DNA of 64,000 bases from Clostridia bacterium (GCA_017556745.1 JAFYMF010000017.1:17206-81205), one strand, 5' to 3'; shown: positions 41,309 to 51,651, counted from the first letter of the stretch. Numbers and translations are program-made. The notes: generated from the sequence alone by a model not told the origin.

Positions 41309-42574
41309 ATGTGGATAACATCAACACAAGAAAATAAATGGACAGAAAACAACAATTATACATCAGACACCGGCAGTGAAATAAAGCTGTGTGAGGCGGT
41401 AGGTAAGCCTCTTTTCGGCTGGGGTTGCTGTATCAGCGAGCTGGGTGTAAGAGCTATCTCCCGTATGGGCGAGGAGAGAGCAGAGGACGTATATAAGGAC
41501 CTTTTCGGCAAAGAGGGACTCGGATTTGATTTCTGCCGTCTTTCTATAGGCGCCAACGACTTTGCCGCCTCTTGGTACAGCTACAACGAGACCGAGGGCG
41601 ACTATGAAATGAAGAATTTCTCTATCGACCGTGACAGAAAGTATATTCTTCCCACAGTTAAGACTGCTATGAAGTATTCCCCCGATCTTGAGTTTATGGC
41701 TTCTCCCTGGAGCCCCCCTACCTGGATGAAGACCCCACCCGTATACAACTTCGGCCGTCTTATCATGACAGAGGAAAATCTCAAGGCATACGCACTCTAT
41801 ATGCGTAAATATCTTGAGGCTTATGCCGAAGAGGGTGTTAAGATCAAACAGCTCCATGTACAGAACGAGGTTGTTGCCGATCAGAAGTTCCCCTCCTGCG
41901 TGTTCTCGGGTGAACAGCTCACTACATTTATTACCGACTACCTCATTGATGAGATCGGCGATATGACTGACATCTGGTTCGGTACACTCAATACCCCCGA
42001 GAGCAAGAAAGACAGACACAATCACTACCTCAACCTTGCTATGCAGAACGAGAAGTTCAAAAACAATATCAAGGGTGCAAGCTACCAGTGGGCCGGTAAA
42101 TACGGTATTCTTTCGGCAGAAGAGGATTTCCCCTGGCTTGATACCCTCAACAGTGAATGTGAATGTGGCGACGGTCAGAACACCTGGGAATTTGCGCTTT
42201 ACACCTACGAGAACATTCACCACTACTTAAAGCACGGTGCAAGAGCTACCGTATACTGGAATATGGCTCTTGATTCAAACGGTGTCAGCACCTGGGGATG
42301 GAGACAGAATTCTCTTGTCAGCGTAGATATGGAGGGTAACATCACCTATAACCCTGAGTACTATCTGCTTAAGCACTTCTCCCATTTCGTTAAGAGAGGC
42401 GCAAGACTTCTCCGTACCGAGGGTAACTACAATACCAACACAACCGCATTTGTTAACCCCGACGGTTCAAAGGTCGCGGTTATAATAAACGGATTTGACT
42501 TTGAAAAGGTTGTTACAATTGAGGGTAAGAACTATACTCTTCCCCCAAAATCCTTTAACACTATTGTTCTTTGA
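41309..42574 (+). CDS. Glycoside hydrolase family 30 enzyme
   Basis: The 421-residue protein matches GH30: GWGCCISELG (about 39-48), FCRLSIGANDFAASWYSY (about 76-93), FMASPWSPPTWMKT (about 131-144), the acid/base LHVQNEVVADQKF (Glu near 188), and the nucleophile region LDTLNSECECGDG (Glu near 279). A short beta-sandwich closes the protein (KVAVIINGFDFEK). GH30 covers beta-glucosidases, beta-1,6-glucanases and xylanases. With no signal peptide it should act on imported oligosaccharides in the cytoplasm. The ATG at 41309 has GGAGGT five bases upstream. Confidence 0.9.
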   Translation: MWITSTQENKWTENNNYTSDTGSEIKLCEAVGKPLFGWGCCISELGVRAISRMGEERAEDVYKDLFGKEGLGFDFCRLSIGANDFAASWYSYNETEGDYEMKNFSIDRDRKYILPTVKTAMKYSPDLEFMASPWSPPTWMKTPPVYNFGRLIMTEENLKAYALYMRKYLEAYAEEGVKIKQLHVQNEVVADQKFPSCVFSGEQLTTFITDYLIDEIGDMTDIWFGTLNTPESKKDRHNHYLNLAMQNEKFKNNIKGASYQWAGKYGILSAEEDFPWLDTLNSECECGDGQNTWEFALYTYENIHHYLKHGARATVYWNMALDSNGVSTWGWRQNSLVSVDMEGNITYNPEYYLLKHFSHFVKRGARLLRTEGNYNTNTTAFVNPDGSKVAVIINGFDFEKVVTIEGKNYTLPPKSFNTIVL

Positions 42575-42584
42575 TATTAAGTCG

Positions 42585-42627
42585 AAAAAAATAAAAGGTG
42601 TGGAAAAAACACACCTTTTATTTTTTT
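42585..42627. terminator. Bidirectional terminator between converging GH30 and symporter genes
   Basis: An 18-bp stem with A/T-rich outer part and GGTGTG/CACACC core, flanked by A and T runs on both strands. Confidence 0.92.
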
Positions 42628-42635
42628 GGTTAACT

Positions 42636-44102
42636 TTACTGTGCATCAAAGTCCTCGCCGGATGCTACGCGATCAAAGATATCGGTAACCTCGCTTGAGG
42701 GTGCGGGAGTAAGAATAGTAACGACTATTGCCGCGATAAGGCTGAGGATAAAGCCGGGGATGATCTCGTAAAGGCCGAAGTCCTTAAGGAATACAAGCCA
42801 GAGAATATCAACCACAGCACCGGTAACGATACCTGCAACGGCACCGGCAAAGTTGAAGCGTCTCCAGAAGAGGGACAGCAGGATTGCGGGACCGAACGCA
42901 GCACCGAACACGCCCCATGCGTTTTCAACGAGACCCATTATAGTACCGGAGTTAGGATTTGCGGCGATAAGAACCGCTACAACCGAAATTGCAAGAACAA
43001 CGATTCTGCCTGCCCAAAGCATTTCCTTCTCGCTTGCCTTGTTTCGGCGGATAATGGGCTTGTAAACGTCAACGGAGAATGCGGATGCGGATGCAAGAAG
43101 CTGAGAGTCAGCAGTACTCATTGCAGCTGCAAGGATAGCGGAAAGAAGAAGACCACTGATGAGCGCGGGGAATATCTTACGTACCATGGTAATGAATACC
43201 ACAGAACTATCGTCGATCTGACCAAGGAACATATATCCAATGATACCTGCTGCAACAGAGAAGGTAAGGATAAGAACAGTCCAGGTGATACCGATCTTTG
43301 CACTCTTCTTAAGGTCTTTGTCAGACTTGAGGGACATAAAGCGGATGATTATGTGAGGCATACCGAAGTAACCGAGACCCCAGCCGAGACCGGAAAGGAT
43401 ATCCTTCCAGTTGGTAAAGAGGTTCCAGTAATTCTCCGGGAATACAACGTTCTCTACAACTGCATTTCCGCTCTGAACAAGAGAAAGAGCAAAAATAGGA
43501 GCAATAAGAAGTGCGCCAAGCATAAGAAGACCCTGAAAGAAGTCAGTCCAGCAAACTGCGGTGAAACCGCCAAGGAATGTATAGCAGATGATGATAAGAG
43601 CTGCAACGTACATACAAACTGTAGCGTCAAGACCCATTACGGTATTGAAAAGAGTACCGCAGGCCTTGATACTGGATGCCGCGTAAATAGTATATGCTAC
43701 AAGGAAGATGATCGCGCAAATAACCTGAAGAGCGCGGTTTGCGGAAAGGAAACGGTTGGTAAGATACTGAGGAATGGTTATGGAGTCCTTTGCCGCGATT
43801 GAATAACGGCGAAGACGCGGAGCTTCAAACAGCCAGCTGATGGTGTAGCCGATGCCAAGACCGATAGCGATCCAGGCCTGACCGAGACCCGCAGCATAAA
43901 TAGAAGCGGGAAGACCCATAAGTACCCAAGCACTCATATCGGATGCACCTGCACTGAGTGCCGATACCCAGGGACCCATCTTACGGCCACCGAGGAAATA
44001 ACCCTTGTCGCCGCCAGAGCCTGAGCGCAGGAAAAAGAACACGCCGATGCCCACCATGAAAACAAGGTACACGATGAAAATTATCATCTCTACGTTAAAC
44101 AT
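42636..44102 (-). CDS. putP: Sodium/proline symporter (SSS family)
   Basis: The 488-residue protein has about 13 membrane helices and the sodium:solute symporter pattern: GGRKMGPWVSALSAGASDMSAWVLMGLPAS (residues 38-67 or so), FLGGFTAVCWTDFFQGLLM (about 174-192) and AAAMSTADSQLLASAS (about 325-340), which contains the sodium-site residues. It is closest to PutP-type proline uptake, though solute specificity cannot be fixed from sequence alone. It is single, with AAAGGAG before the ATG and the shared terminator behind it. Confidence 0.87.
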   Translation of the reverse strand: MFNVEMIIFIVYLVFMVGIGVFFFLRSGSGGDKGYFLGGRKMGPWVSALSAGASDMSAWVLMGLPASIYAAGLGQAWIAIGLGIGYTISWLFEAPRLRRYSIAAKDSITIPQYLTNRFLSANRALQVICAIIFLVAYTIYAASSIKACGTLFNTVMGLDATVCMYVAALIIICYTFLGGFTAVCWTDFFQGLLMLGALLIAPIFALSLVQSGNAVVENVVFPENYWNLFTNWKDILSGLGWGLGYFGMPHIIIRFMSLKSDKDLKKSAKIGITWTVLILTFSVAAGIIGYMFLGQIDDSSVVFITMVRKIFPALISGLLLSAILAAAMSTADSQLLASASAFSVDVYKPIIRRNKASEKEMLWAGRIVVLAISVVAVLIAANPNSGTIMGLVENAWGVFGAAFGPAILLSLFWRRFNFAGAVAGIVTGAVVDILWLVFLKDFGLYEIIPGFILSLIAAIVVTILTPAPSSEVTDIFDRVASGEDFDAQ

Positions 44103-44167
44103 AGTATTCTCCTTTTCTTTGTTAAATAAAGAATTATTATATAATAAGCAATAATTTGCTTTATTTT

Positions 44168-44773
44168 TTATTTGCTTCGGGAGGAATTACTTCCCTTTTT
44201 CTTACCGCCTCTATGGTTACCGCTCTTCGCGGAAAATCCGAACTTACCGATTCGTCTTCCGATCTCAAAGTACTCGCCGTGAGCGAAAGCAGACAGCTTA
44301 GCTCTTGAGATATGAAGTCTGCCATTCTCACCGATTAGACCTTCCTCCACGTCTACCGCCACGACGTCAGCGATAAACATATCGTGGGAGCCCATCGGCA
44401 CTATATCGGTGATCTTACATTCAAGAGATATGGGACATTCGGCAATAAGGGGACAGTTTATCTTTGAAGCATTCTCTTTTGTAAGTGAACATTTCTCAAA
44501 CTTGTCTACCTTTTTTCCTGTATACATACCGCAGTAATCGGCAGTCTTTACAAGAGAAGACGGGGTAAGATTGATGGCGAACTCGCCGCTGTTTTTCAGC
44601 ATTTCGTATGAATGTCTGGAGGGACGTACCGAAATATAGGTTTTGGGAGGTACGGTAGAAAGGATCCCCGTCCATGCAACGGTTATGATATTATCACGGT
44701 CACCGTCACGCACAGTTACCATTACCGCAGGTACAGGAGCAAGAAGTGCTCCGCCGTTCCATACAGTTTTAGC
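44168..44773 (-). CDS. Flavin reductase family protein
   Basis: The 201-residue protein has the FMN-binding split-barrel flavin reductase pattern: VPAVMVTVRDGDRDNIITVAWTG (cut here from a longer block, about 13-35), TYISVRPSRHSYEML (about 45-59), FAINLTP and CKITDIVPMGSHDMFIADVV (about 125-144). A basic Lys/Ser-rich tail ends it. It reduces or binds flavin using NAD(P)H. It follows the amino-acid ABC transporter ATPase gene by 22 bases. The start is the ATG at 44773 with AAAGGA upstream. Confidence 0.83.
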   Translation of the reverse strand, partial: AKTVWNGGALLAPVPAVMVTVRDGDRDNIITVAWTGILSTVPPKTYISVRPSRHSYEMLKNSGEFAINLTPSSLVKTADYCGMYTGKKVDKFEKCSLTKENASKINCPLIAECPISLECKITDIVPMGSHDMFIADVVAVDVEEGLIGENGRLHISRAKLSAFAHGEYFEIGRRIGKFGFSAKSGNHRGGKKKGSNSSRSK

Positions 44774-44795
44774 CATTGTCACACCGTCCTTTGCC

Positions 44796-45554
44796 CTAGA
44801 AGCTTTCAAGTGACTTATTTAAGAAGGCAGCGGTCTTGGGATTCTTCGGACGATCAAAAACATCTTCGGGGGTACCCATCTCAGCAATAACACCGTCAGC
44901 CATAAATATTACCTTGTCTGCCACGTTCTTTGCAAACTCCATCTCATGTGTAACAACTATCATAGTGCTATCCTGTCCCTTGAGACCTCTGATAACCTTC
45001 AGTACCTCACCCGTGAGCTCAGGGTCAAGAGCCGAGGTAGGTTCGTCAAAGCAAAGTACGTCAGGACTGAGAGCAAGTGCACGAGCAATAGCAACTCGTT
45101 GCTGCTGTCCTCCCGAAAGCTGACAGGGATAATTCTCTATCTTATCGGAAAGACCTACTCTGTCAAGAAGACGAAGACCTCTCTCCTTTATCTCCTCCTG
45201 TGAGAGCTTCTTTTGAAGCTTAAGAGCAAGAGTAACGTTATCAAGACAGTTATACTGTGGAAACAAATTAAATGACTGGAACACAAGGCCGAAATGCAGA
45301 CGCTTGTTGCGTATATCTGCAAGGTTCTTTTTCTCGGGAAGCGCGCCGTCAAAGAGAATGTTACCGTTAACTGATATAGTACCCTCATCTGCGTACTCGA
45401 GGAAGTTGAGACAACGTAAAAGCGTTGTCTTACCGCTGCCGGATGAACCGATTATGGCAAGCACCTCTCCCTTTTCAAGGGAGAAATCAATGCCCTTCAG
45501 TACTTCGGTACGTCCGAAGTTTTTACATATTCCCTTTACTTCAAGCAATGCCAT
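44796..45554 (-). CDS. Polar amino-acid ABC transporter ATP-binding protein
   Basis: The 252-residue protein is a GlnQ/HisP-type ATPase: Walker [19 protein letters not shown] (about 34-51), Q-loop FQSFNLFPQ, signature [15 protein letters not shown] (about 147-161), Walker [15 protein letters not shown] (about 167-180) and the switch histidine in VVTHEME. It powers uptake of a polar amino acid with the permease and binding protein encoded upstream. The start is placed at the ATG at 45554, three codons into the longest frame, because GGGGTGAC fits it. The last bases of the permease gene lie just upstream. Confidence 0.94.
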   Translation of the reverse strand: MALLEVKGICKNFGRTEVLKGIDFSLEKGEVLAIIGSSGSGKTTLLRCLNFLEYADEGTISVNGNILFDGALPEKKNLADIRNKRLHFGLVFQSFNLFPQYNCLDNVTLALKLQKKLSQEEIKERGLRLLDRVGLSDKIENYPCQLSGGQQQRVAIARALALSPDVLCFDEPTSALDPELTGEVLKVIRGLKGQDSTMIVVTHEMEFAKNVADKVIFMADGVIAEMGTPEDVFDRPKNPKTAAFLNKSLESF

Positions 45555-45559
45555 TTCCG

Positions 45560-46255
45560 TCACCCCTTAAAATAATCCAGCTTTTTCTCAATGTAGTTGA
45601 AGAGGATTGTAAGTAATCCGCAGAACAGAAGATAAAATGCGGCTGTGTAGAAAAGAGGCCAAAGAAGACCCTTGCTCTTTATGAACTCCTGAGCACTCCA
45701 GATAATCTCATATACCGCTATCGTGCGGGCAAGTGAGGTATCCTTGACGAGAGTGATTATCTCATTGCTCATGGGAGGAATAATGCGCTTGAGTACCTGA
45801 AGCAAAACTACCTTAAAGAATATCTGTGTCTTCGTCATACCGAGAACCTGACCCGCCTCATACTGACCGCGAGGGATGCTCTCAATACCGCCTCTGAATA
45901 TTTCAGAGAAGTAACATGCATAATTTATGATAAACGCAATAATAACCGCGTTAAATCTATCCATTACCGACCATGTAGCGAGCCAGTTAATAAAGAAATT
46001 ACTTACGCCAAGTGATGCCGCCCATTTACCGACAAGACCCGGGCCGTAATATATCGTTATAAGCTGAAGCATAAGCGGTGTTCCGCGTATTATCCATACA
46101 AATATCTTAGTGGGAAACCGCAGTACCTTGAATCTGCTCATTGAGCCAAAGCTGATAAGAAGTCCGAGGGGAAGCGCAAAAAACAAAGTAAATCCGAATA
46201 TCTTAAAGCTGACCCAAAAGCCTTCAAGAAGACTATTTGTTACCGTTATAAACAT
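45560..46255 (-). CDS. Polar amino-acid ABC transporter permease
   Basis: The 231-residue protein has about five membrane helices and the HisM/GlnP-type motif [11 protein letters not shown] (about 55-65), plus the EAA loop [22 protein letters not shown] (residues 119-140 or so) that contacts the ATPase. It is encoded between the binding protein and the ATPase. A 134-base gap with a perfect hairpin (46337-46368) separates it from the binding protein gene. Confidence 0.93.
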   Translation of the reverse strand: MFITVTNSLLEGFWVSFKIFGFTLFFALPLGLLISFGSMSRFKVLRFPTKIFVWIIRGTPLMLQLITIYYGPGLVGKWAASLGVSNFFINWLATWSVMDRFNAVIIAFIINYACYFSEIFRGGIESIPRGQYEAGQVLGMTKTQIFFKVVLLQVLKRIIPPMSNEIITLVKDTSLARTIAVYEIIWSAQEFIKSKGLLWPLFYTAAFYLLFCGLLTILFNYIEKKLDYFKG

Positions 46256-46336
46256 CTACTGTGTAACCTTCCTGATTTTCTCTTGTTGTAAAACAACTTC
46301 GTCAAATAACTTTTTGGTGAATCTTATACATTGGGA

Positions 46337-46368
46337 GAGGCAGACGGAGAATATTCTCCGTCTGCCTC
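46337..46368. repeat. Perfect 32-base inverted repeat between ABC transporter genes
   Basis: GAGGCAGACGGAGAAT is followed directly by its exact complement, with no loop bases and no T-tract on the minus strand. In the transcript it should form a very stable hairpin between the binding-protein and permease genes. Such elements commonly protect the upstream message and raise binding-protein level over permease. Confidence 0.75.
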
Positions 46369-46389
46369 GATAGATTATTTGCAACCAGA

Positions 46390-47223
46390 TTAGTCAGCGA
46401 GGGTAAGCTCGTACTTCTGTGCAAGATCAGCAAGAGTACCGTCTTCCTTCATAGACTTGATGTAACCGTTAAGAGTCTCTACCATATCGGAGCCCTTGCG
46501 GCAACCGATACCGTATTCCTCTTCGTTGAGGCTGAATGCAATACCGAGGGATGCATAGCTGGTACCTTCACCGGTCATAGCGTTAGCCATGGTGATGTCG
46601 ATGATACAAGCATCAGCGGAACCTGAAAATACCTCAAGGAGAGCATCAGACTGAGCGGTAAGTGCGGTGTAGTTAAGACCGTTGTCGTCAGCGCACTGCT
46701 GTCCTGCAGAACCGGACTCAACTGCGAACTTAAGCTCCTTAACAGAAGCAATGTCCTTGTAGTCAGCGATCTTTGCAGAGTCAACAACAACTACCTGAGC
46801 GTTGAGAACGTATGCATCGGTACAGTCCATAGAAGCCTTTACCTTATCGCTGAGAGTCATACCGTTCCATACAAGGTCGATACTCTTTGCCTCAAGCTCA
46901 AAGGACTTGTTATCCCACTCGATAACAACGAACTCACAGTCAACACCGATCTTCTCAGCAACTGCAAGTGCGAACTCAGTGTCAAAACCGGTCCACTCAC
47001 CGTTATCATCCTTATAGTTCATGGGAGCGTAATCGGTAATACCTACAACAAGCTTGCCCTTGCCCTTGATGTACTCAAGGTCACTTGCAACCTTATTATC
47101 AGCATCGGTAGTGTCAGCACCGTCATTGCCGGCATCAGCACTTGAACAAGAAACAAGAGCGAATGCAGATACAAGCATCATAAGCGCAAGAAGAAGCGCT
47201 GTCAGTTTCTTTAAGTTTTTCAT
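46390..47223 (-). CDS. Polar amino-acid ABC transporter substrate-binding lipoprotein
   Basis: The 277-residue protein has lipobox SAFALVSC (Cys 26), a short Asp/Thr-rich spacer and a family 3 solute-binding domain: LVVGITDYAPMNYKDDNGEWTGFD begins at about 59, and LVWNGMTLSDK (about 117-127) and SGSAGQQCADD (about 173-183) follow. It captures a polar amino acid outside the membrane for the permease and ATPase downstream. It is the first gene of the operon with a consensus promoter at 47278-47306. The closing GYIKSMKEDGTLADLAQKY is typical. Confidence 0.94.
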   Translation of the reverse strand: MKNLKKLTALLLALMMLVSAFALVSCSSADAGNDGADTTDADNKVASDLEYIKGKGKLVVGITDYAPMNYKDDNGEWTGFDTEFALAVAEKIGVDCEFVVIEWDNKSFELEAKSIDLVWNGMTLSDKVKASMDCTDAYVLNAQVVVVDSAKIADYKDIASVKELKFAVESGSAGQQCADDNGLNYTALTAQSDALLEVFSGSADACIIDITMANAMTGEGTSYASLGIAFSLNEEEYGIGCRKGSDMVETLNGYIKSMKEDGTLADLAQKYELTLAD

Positions 47224-47277
47224 TTGTGTAATCCTCCAAAAATGTTATTTAACACTTTATCGTGGTAAAGTAGTCAT

Positions 47278-47306
47278 ATATTATCATATTTGAAAGCTTT
47301 TGTCAA
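47278..47306 (-). promoter_or_regulatory. Sigma-A promoter of the amino-acid ABC operon
   Basis: The minus strand reads TTGACA, 17 bases, TAATAT, about 55 bases before the binding-protein gene. Confidence 0.8.
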
Positions 47307-47473
47307 GTCTTAGTACACTGTATAAGGGAATATTTACTATTATTTTGTTATAAGCCATGATAAAACAAAGAAAAATATAATTATTTTACAGATTATCGGT
47401 TTACAGAATTACACTTTAGTGTTAAAATAAAATACAGTAAAATATAATTTCAAATTCCGAAAGGACCCCTACC

Positions 47474-48664
47474 TTGAACAGTAAAACAAAGCCAAGATTC
47501 CGCAAAGACCCTGCCGCAAGCGAGGATCTCATTATAAAAAAACTTACAAAAAAATCAAAAAGAGCAAAGATACTCGGCGTTTTCTTTTCCTGTTTTTCCG
47601 GACTCGCCGTTATTTGTACCGTTCTTTTTTCACTTTTCATATATTCATCCATCCCGTTCTTTTCTTACTGGAGAGGAATTTGGGTAGAAACAGCCATGAC
47701 GACCATGAATCACCGTTGGTTGGCAACTGCCTTTATACCGGGGTATCAAATAGACAAAATTATGGGTGAAACGATAAATCCCGATATTATCGGCGGTGCC
47801 AATGCTCTTGTAACCACCTCTCCCGTAATCAGCGATACACTTCCCGCTGAAACAGAGCCGCCTGCTCCTACCGATCACGATCCTCTGAAGCAAAAAGAGC
47901 TGAATGTAGGCGACAAGGACTATGCCGGAAATACAGTTCTTATTAACGACATAGAGGAAGGAATTATTGTTTCCGAGATATCACGCGGTTCATTCAAAGG
48001 AAAGATAATGCTCATTGACGATCCCTCAAGAGTATATGTCGGTTCTACTCCGTATCCCGGTGAAAAAGGTCTCCGAATACGTGCAATGATGGATCACTAC
48101 GGTGCGATAGCCGGAATAAATGCCAGCGGATTCATTGATCCTCAGGAAAGCGGTCACGGAGGCGAGATTGTCGGTCTCTCCTGTTCTATGGGTAACTTCT
48201 GGGGTGAATATGCTCCGTATTACGGCAGTATCGTTCTTACAAATGACAACAAACTGGTTGTAGGAAATATTTCCGTATGGCAAGGCTATAATATCAGAGA
48301 CGGTATACAGTTCGGTCCTGTTCTGATAGCAGACGGAGAGGCACAGGTCAAAGGCTCGGCGGGCTACGGTCTTCATCCCCGTACCGCTATCGGACAGAGA
48401 GAAGACGGAGTTATCGCCTTCCTTGTTATTGACGGACGAGACGTAACTCATTCTATCGGATGTACCGTCGGAGATCTGGCTAAAATATTACTCGAATACG
48501 GAATCGTCAATGCCGCTTGCTGTGACGGCGGTGCCAGCAGTGTTTTAGCATACAATGGTGAGGTTATAACCAAAAACTGTTCTTTGAATCCTGCTTACGG
48601 ACGTCCACTTCCAAATGCTTTTCTTGTCAGAAGCAAAAATGATATAAAAAACACCCAAAGTTAA
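47474..48664 (+). CDS. Membrane-anchored phosphodiester glycosidase (NAGPA-domain) protein
   Basis: The 396-residue protein has a basic cytoplasmic N-terminus, one membrane helix (about 34-60), a linker, and a C-terminal NAGPA-type domain from about 200: AIAGINASGFIDPQ, GLHPRTAIGQREDGVIAFLVIDGRD (a segment about 297-321), and CCDGGASSVLAYNGEV (about 355-370). The eukaryotic counterpart uncovers mannose-6-phosphate, and bacterial relatives act on cell-wall or teichoic-type glycans. The start is TTG at 47474 with AAAGGA upstream. It stands between the ABC operon (divergent) and guaB. Confidence 0.85.
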   Translation: MNSKTKPRFRKDPAASEDLIIKKLTKKSKRAKILGVFFSCFSGLAVICTVLFSLFIYSSIPFFSYWRGIWVETAMTTMNHRWLATAFIPGYQIDKIMGETINPDIIGGANALVTTSPVISDTLPAETEPPAPTDHDPLKQKELNVGDKDYAGNTVLINDIEEGIIVSEISRGSFKGKIMLIDDPSRVYVGSTPYPGEKGLRIRAMMDHYGAIAGINASGFIDPQESGHGGEIVGLSCSMGNFWGEYAPYYGSIVLTNDNKLVVGNISVWQGYNIRDGIQFGPVLIADGEAQVKGSAGYGLHPRTAIGQREDGVIAFLVIDGRDVTHSIGCTVGDLAKILLEYGIVNAACCDGGASSVLAYNGEVITKNCSLNPAYGRPLPNAFLVRSKNDIKNTQS

Positions 48665-48720
48665 GGGGATTCGTCACAAAAATTTAGTAAAATAATTTTT
48701 CTAAAGCTTTAGCAAATATA

Positions 48721-48749
48721 TTGATTTTACCACGATTTTTTGATATAAT
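48721..48749 (+). promoter_or_regulatory. Sigma-A promoter of guaB
   Basis: TTGATT (48721-48726), 17 bases, TATAAT (48744-48749) with extended TGA. The roughly 60-base leader is AT-rich and shows no purine riboswitch. Confidence 0.85.
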
Positions 48750-48817
48750 GTCTTAATAATTTATCTTGTAATTTATTTAATAATAATTTCAAATATATAA
48801 CTTACGGAGGACGTCTT

Positions 48818-50317
48818 ATGGCTTTTTATTACGATGAACCGTCCCGTACTTTCAGTGAATATCTTCTCATTCCCGGATATTCAGGAACGGACTGTATACC
48901 TAACAATGTTTCACTCAAAACACCTCTTGTTAAATTCAAGCGCGGTGAAGAGCCTGCGCTTTCTATGAACATTCCTCTTGTTTCTGCTATCATGCAGTCT
49001 GTATCTGACGATAAGATGGCAGTTGCTCTTGCAAAAGAGGGCGGTGTTTCCTTTATTTACGGTTCTCAGTCCATTGAGGATCAGGCTAACATGGTTCGCC
49101 GTGCAAAAAACTATAAGGCCGGCTTTGTTAAGTCCGACTCTAACATCCGCCCTGATCAGACATTGGCTGATGTTGTGGCACTTAAAGAGCGTCTCGGTCA
49201 CTCCACCATCGCCGTTACCGAGGACGGAACTCCCGACGGTAAGCTGGTTGGTATCGTCACCGGTCGTGACTACCGTGTAAGCCGTATGTCTCCCGATGAG
49301 AAGGTGTCTACTTTCATGACTCCCTTTGACAAGCTCATTACCGCTGAGGAAGGCATCACCCTTAAAGAGGCAAATGACGTTATCTGGGAGCACAAGCTCA
49401 ACTCCCTTCCCATAATTGACAAGGATCAGAAGCTTATTGCTTTCGTTTTCCGTAAGGACTACGAGCAGCATAAGGAGAATCCCACCGAGCTTCTTGACGC
49501 TCATAAGAGATATATCGTTGGCGCAGGTATCAATACCCGTGACTATGCAGAGCGTATTCCTGCTCTCGTTGATGCCGGTGTTGACGTACTCTGTATAGAC
49601 TCAAGTGAGGGCTTTACCGAGTGGCAGAGAATCGTTATCAAGTACGTTCGTGAAAATTACGGCGACACTGTTAAGATCGGTGCAGGTAACGTTGTTGACA
49701 AGGATGGTTTCCGTTTCCTCGCTGAGGCAGGTGCTGACTTTATCAAAATCGGTATCGGCGGCGGATCTATCTGTATCACCCGTGAGACCAAGGGTATCGG
49801 CCGCGGACAGGCTACTGCGGTTATTGACGTTGCTGAAGCGCGTGCTGAGTATTTCCGTGAGACCGGTGTTTACATTCCGATCTGTTCTGACGGCGGTATC
49901 GTTCACGACTACCATGTAACTCTTGCTCTTGCTATGGGTTGTGATTTCTGCATGCTCGGCAGATACTTTGCAAGATTTGATGAAAGCCCCACCAACAAGG
50001 TAATGATAAACGGTAACTACATGAAGGAGTACTGGGGTGAGGGTAGTGCTCGTGCCCGTAACTGGCAGAGATATGACCTCGGCGGTGCTGCAAAGCTCTC
50101 TTTCGTTGAGGGTGTTGACTGTTACGTTCCTTATGCAGGTTCTCTTCACGATAACCTTTCCACCACTCTTTCCAAGGTACGCTCCACTATGTGTAACTGT
50201 GGTGCGCTTACTATTCCGGAGCTTCAGGAGAAGGCTAAGCTTACTCTTGTCAGCAGTGTTTCCATCGTTGAGGGCGGTGCTCACGACGTTGTGGTAAAGG
50301 ATGTAAATCAGCAGTAA
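48818..50317 (+). CDS. guaB: IMP dehydrogenase
   Basis: IMP dehydrogenase oxidises IMP to XMP, the first step to GMP. The 499-residue protein is a TIM barrel interrupted by two CBS domains (about 95-220: [24 protein letters not shown] and [21 protein letters not shown] are the two halves, each given in part). The catalytic loop [17 protein letters not shown] has the active cysteine near 315. [20 protein letters not shown] follows. The start has CGGAGG upstream. It is a single gene with its own promoter and terminator. Confidence 0.95.
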   Translation: MAFYYDEPSRTFSEYLLIPGYSGTDCIPNNVSLKTPLVKFKRGEEPALSMNIPLVSAIMQSVSDDKMAVALAKEGGVSFIYGSQSIEDQANMVRRAKNYKAGFVKSDSNIRPDQTLADVVALKERLGHSTIAVTEDGTPDGKLVGIVTGRDYRVSRMSPDEKVSTFMTPFDKLITAEEGITLKEANDVIWEHKLNSLPIIDKDQKLIAFVFRKDYEQHKENPTELLDAHKRYIVGAGINTRDYAERIPALVDAGVDVLCIDSSEGFTEWQRIVIKYVRENYGDTVKIGAGNVVDKDGFRFLAEAGADFIKIGIGGGSICITRETKGIGRGQATAVIDVAEARAEYFRETGVYIPICSDGGIVHDYHVTLALAMGCDFCMLGRYFARFDESPTNKVMINGNYMKEYWGEGSARARNWQRYDLGGAAKLSFVEGVDCYVPYAGSLHDNLSTTLSKVRSTMCNCGALTIPELQEKAKLTLVSSVSIVEGGAHDVVVKDVNQQ

Positions 50318-50327
50318 TTTGAAACAA

Positions 50328-50364
50328 AAACGGACTGTACCGTATGTGGGCAGTCCGTTTCTTT
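50328..50364 (+). terminator. Terminator after guaB
   Basis: AAACGGACTG (50328-50337) pairs with CAGTCCGTTT (50351-50360), followed by CTTT. Confidence 0.85.
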
Positions 50365-50399
50365 AACTAAAATTTTTCACAAGGTTAAGGGTATACGAT

Positions 50400-51635
50400 A
50401 TGAACATGAATGAAAAACTCAGAGAATACGCGCGTTTAACAGTTAAAATGGGTGTTAACGTGTCCCACGACCAGGAGGTCTTCCTCACCTGTCCCGTTGA
50501 GTGCGCCGCCTTCGGACGTATGATAATGGAAGAAGCTTATGCCGCAGGCGCAAGAGAAGTAATAATGAATTACGTGGATGCAAAGGCTCAGAGGATCAAA
50601 TATCTCAATTCCGACATAAGCATATTTGAAACCGTGCCGTCCTGGGATGTTGAAAAGCGTACTCACTACGGCCGCAGAAAGGGTGCCATGATCTCTATCC
50701 TTGCAGAAGACCCTGACATTAACTGCGGCGTTCCGGGTGAAAAGCTGATGGCGGCTACAAGAGCCCGTCACGAAGCATTTAAAGAATATTATAAGCTTAT
50801 GGATGCAGGTGACATTCGCTGGACTCTGGTAGCATACCCGATTCCCGAATGGGCAACCAAGGTATTCCCCGATCTCACTCCCGATGAGGCTGTAGATAAG
50901 CTGTGGGATGCCATTTTTGAGACAGTCAGAATTTCCGACGGTGCTGATTCCGTTGCTCTTTGGTTTGAGCACGACAAGAACCTTAAATCAAGATCAAAGA
51001 TAATGAATGATCTTGCATTTGATTCAATAATCTGCAAAAACAGTCTTGGTACCAACCTTTCAATCGGTCTTCCTGAGGGACATATCTGGTGCGGAGGAAG
51101 TGATCTTTCCTCAGACGGATACTTCTACTTCCCTAACATGCCAACTGAGGAGTTATTTACTATGCCCCACTGCCGCCGTACCGACGGTATTGTTTACTCC
51201 TCTATGCCCCTGTCATACCAGGGAAATATGATAGATAAATTCTCTCTTACCTTTAAAGACGGAAAGGTTGTAGACTTCACGGCAGAAGTAGGTTACGATG
51301 CTCTCGAAAGACTTCTTAACACCGATGAGGGTTCAAGAAGAATAGGGGAGGTTGCTCTCGTTCCATACGATTCCCCCATATCAAATCAGGGTATTCTCTA
51401 TTACAACACCCTCTTTGATGAAAACGCATCCTGCCACCTTGCCCTTGGCGACTGTTACCCCAACACTGTAAAGGGCGGCGAGTTACTCGAGAGAGACGAA
51501 CTCCTCGAAAAAGGCGGTAACCACTCGGCAAACCACGTTGACTTTATGTTCGGAACCGCGGATATGGAGATCATCGGTGTTACCAAAAACGGAGAGCAGC
51601 ATCCTATATTCCGTAACGGAAATTTTGTATTTTAA
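50400..51635 (+). CDS. M29-family aminopeptidase
   Basis: The 411-residue protein matches thermophilic-type metal aminopeptidases of family M29: LREYARLTVKMGVNV at the start, ATRARHEAFKEYYKLMD (about 119-135), NLSIGLPEGHIWCGGSD and FFNMPTEE-like FPNMPTEELFTMPH with the metal ligands (about 240-258), and HVDFMFGTADMEIIG (about 378-392). It removes N-terminal amino acids from peptides in the cytoplasm. The first ATG is used; a second at codon 3 is equally possible. A terminator follows at 51652-51691. Confidence 0.9.
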   Translation: MNMNEKLREYARLTVKMGVNVSHDQEVFLTCPVECAAFGRMIMEEAYAAGAREVIMNYVDAKAQRIKYLNSDISIFETVPSWDVEKRTHYGRRKGAMISILAEDPDINCGVPGEKLMAATRARHEAFKEYYKLMDAGDIRWTLVAYPIPEWATKVFPDLTPDEAVDKLWDAIFETVRISDGADSVALWFEHDKNLKSRSKIMNDLAFDSIICKNSLGTNLSIGLPEGHIWCGGSDLSSDGYFYFPNMPTEELFTMPHCRRTDGIVYSSMPLSYQGNMIDKFSLTFKDGKVVDFTAEVGYDALERLLNTDEGSRRIGEVALVPYDSPISNQGILYYNTLFDENASCHLALGDCYPNTVKGGELLERDELLEKGGNHSANHVDFMFGTADMEIIGVTKNGEQHPIFRNGNFVF

Positions 51636-51651
51636 TATAAGTACAGATATA

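Noticed and set aside
41363..42223. A 286-codon minus-strand reading frame opposite the GH30 gene
   Set aside because: It is the antisense shadow of a gene with clear catalytic motifs, has no ribosome site and no recognisable domain.
49601..50284. A 227-codon minus-strand frame inside guaB
   Set aside because: It is antisense to IMP dehydrogenase, Ser/Thr-rich and without motifs.
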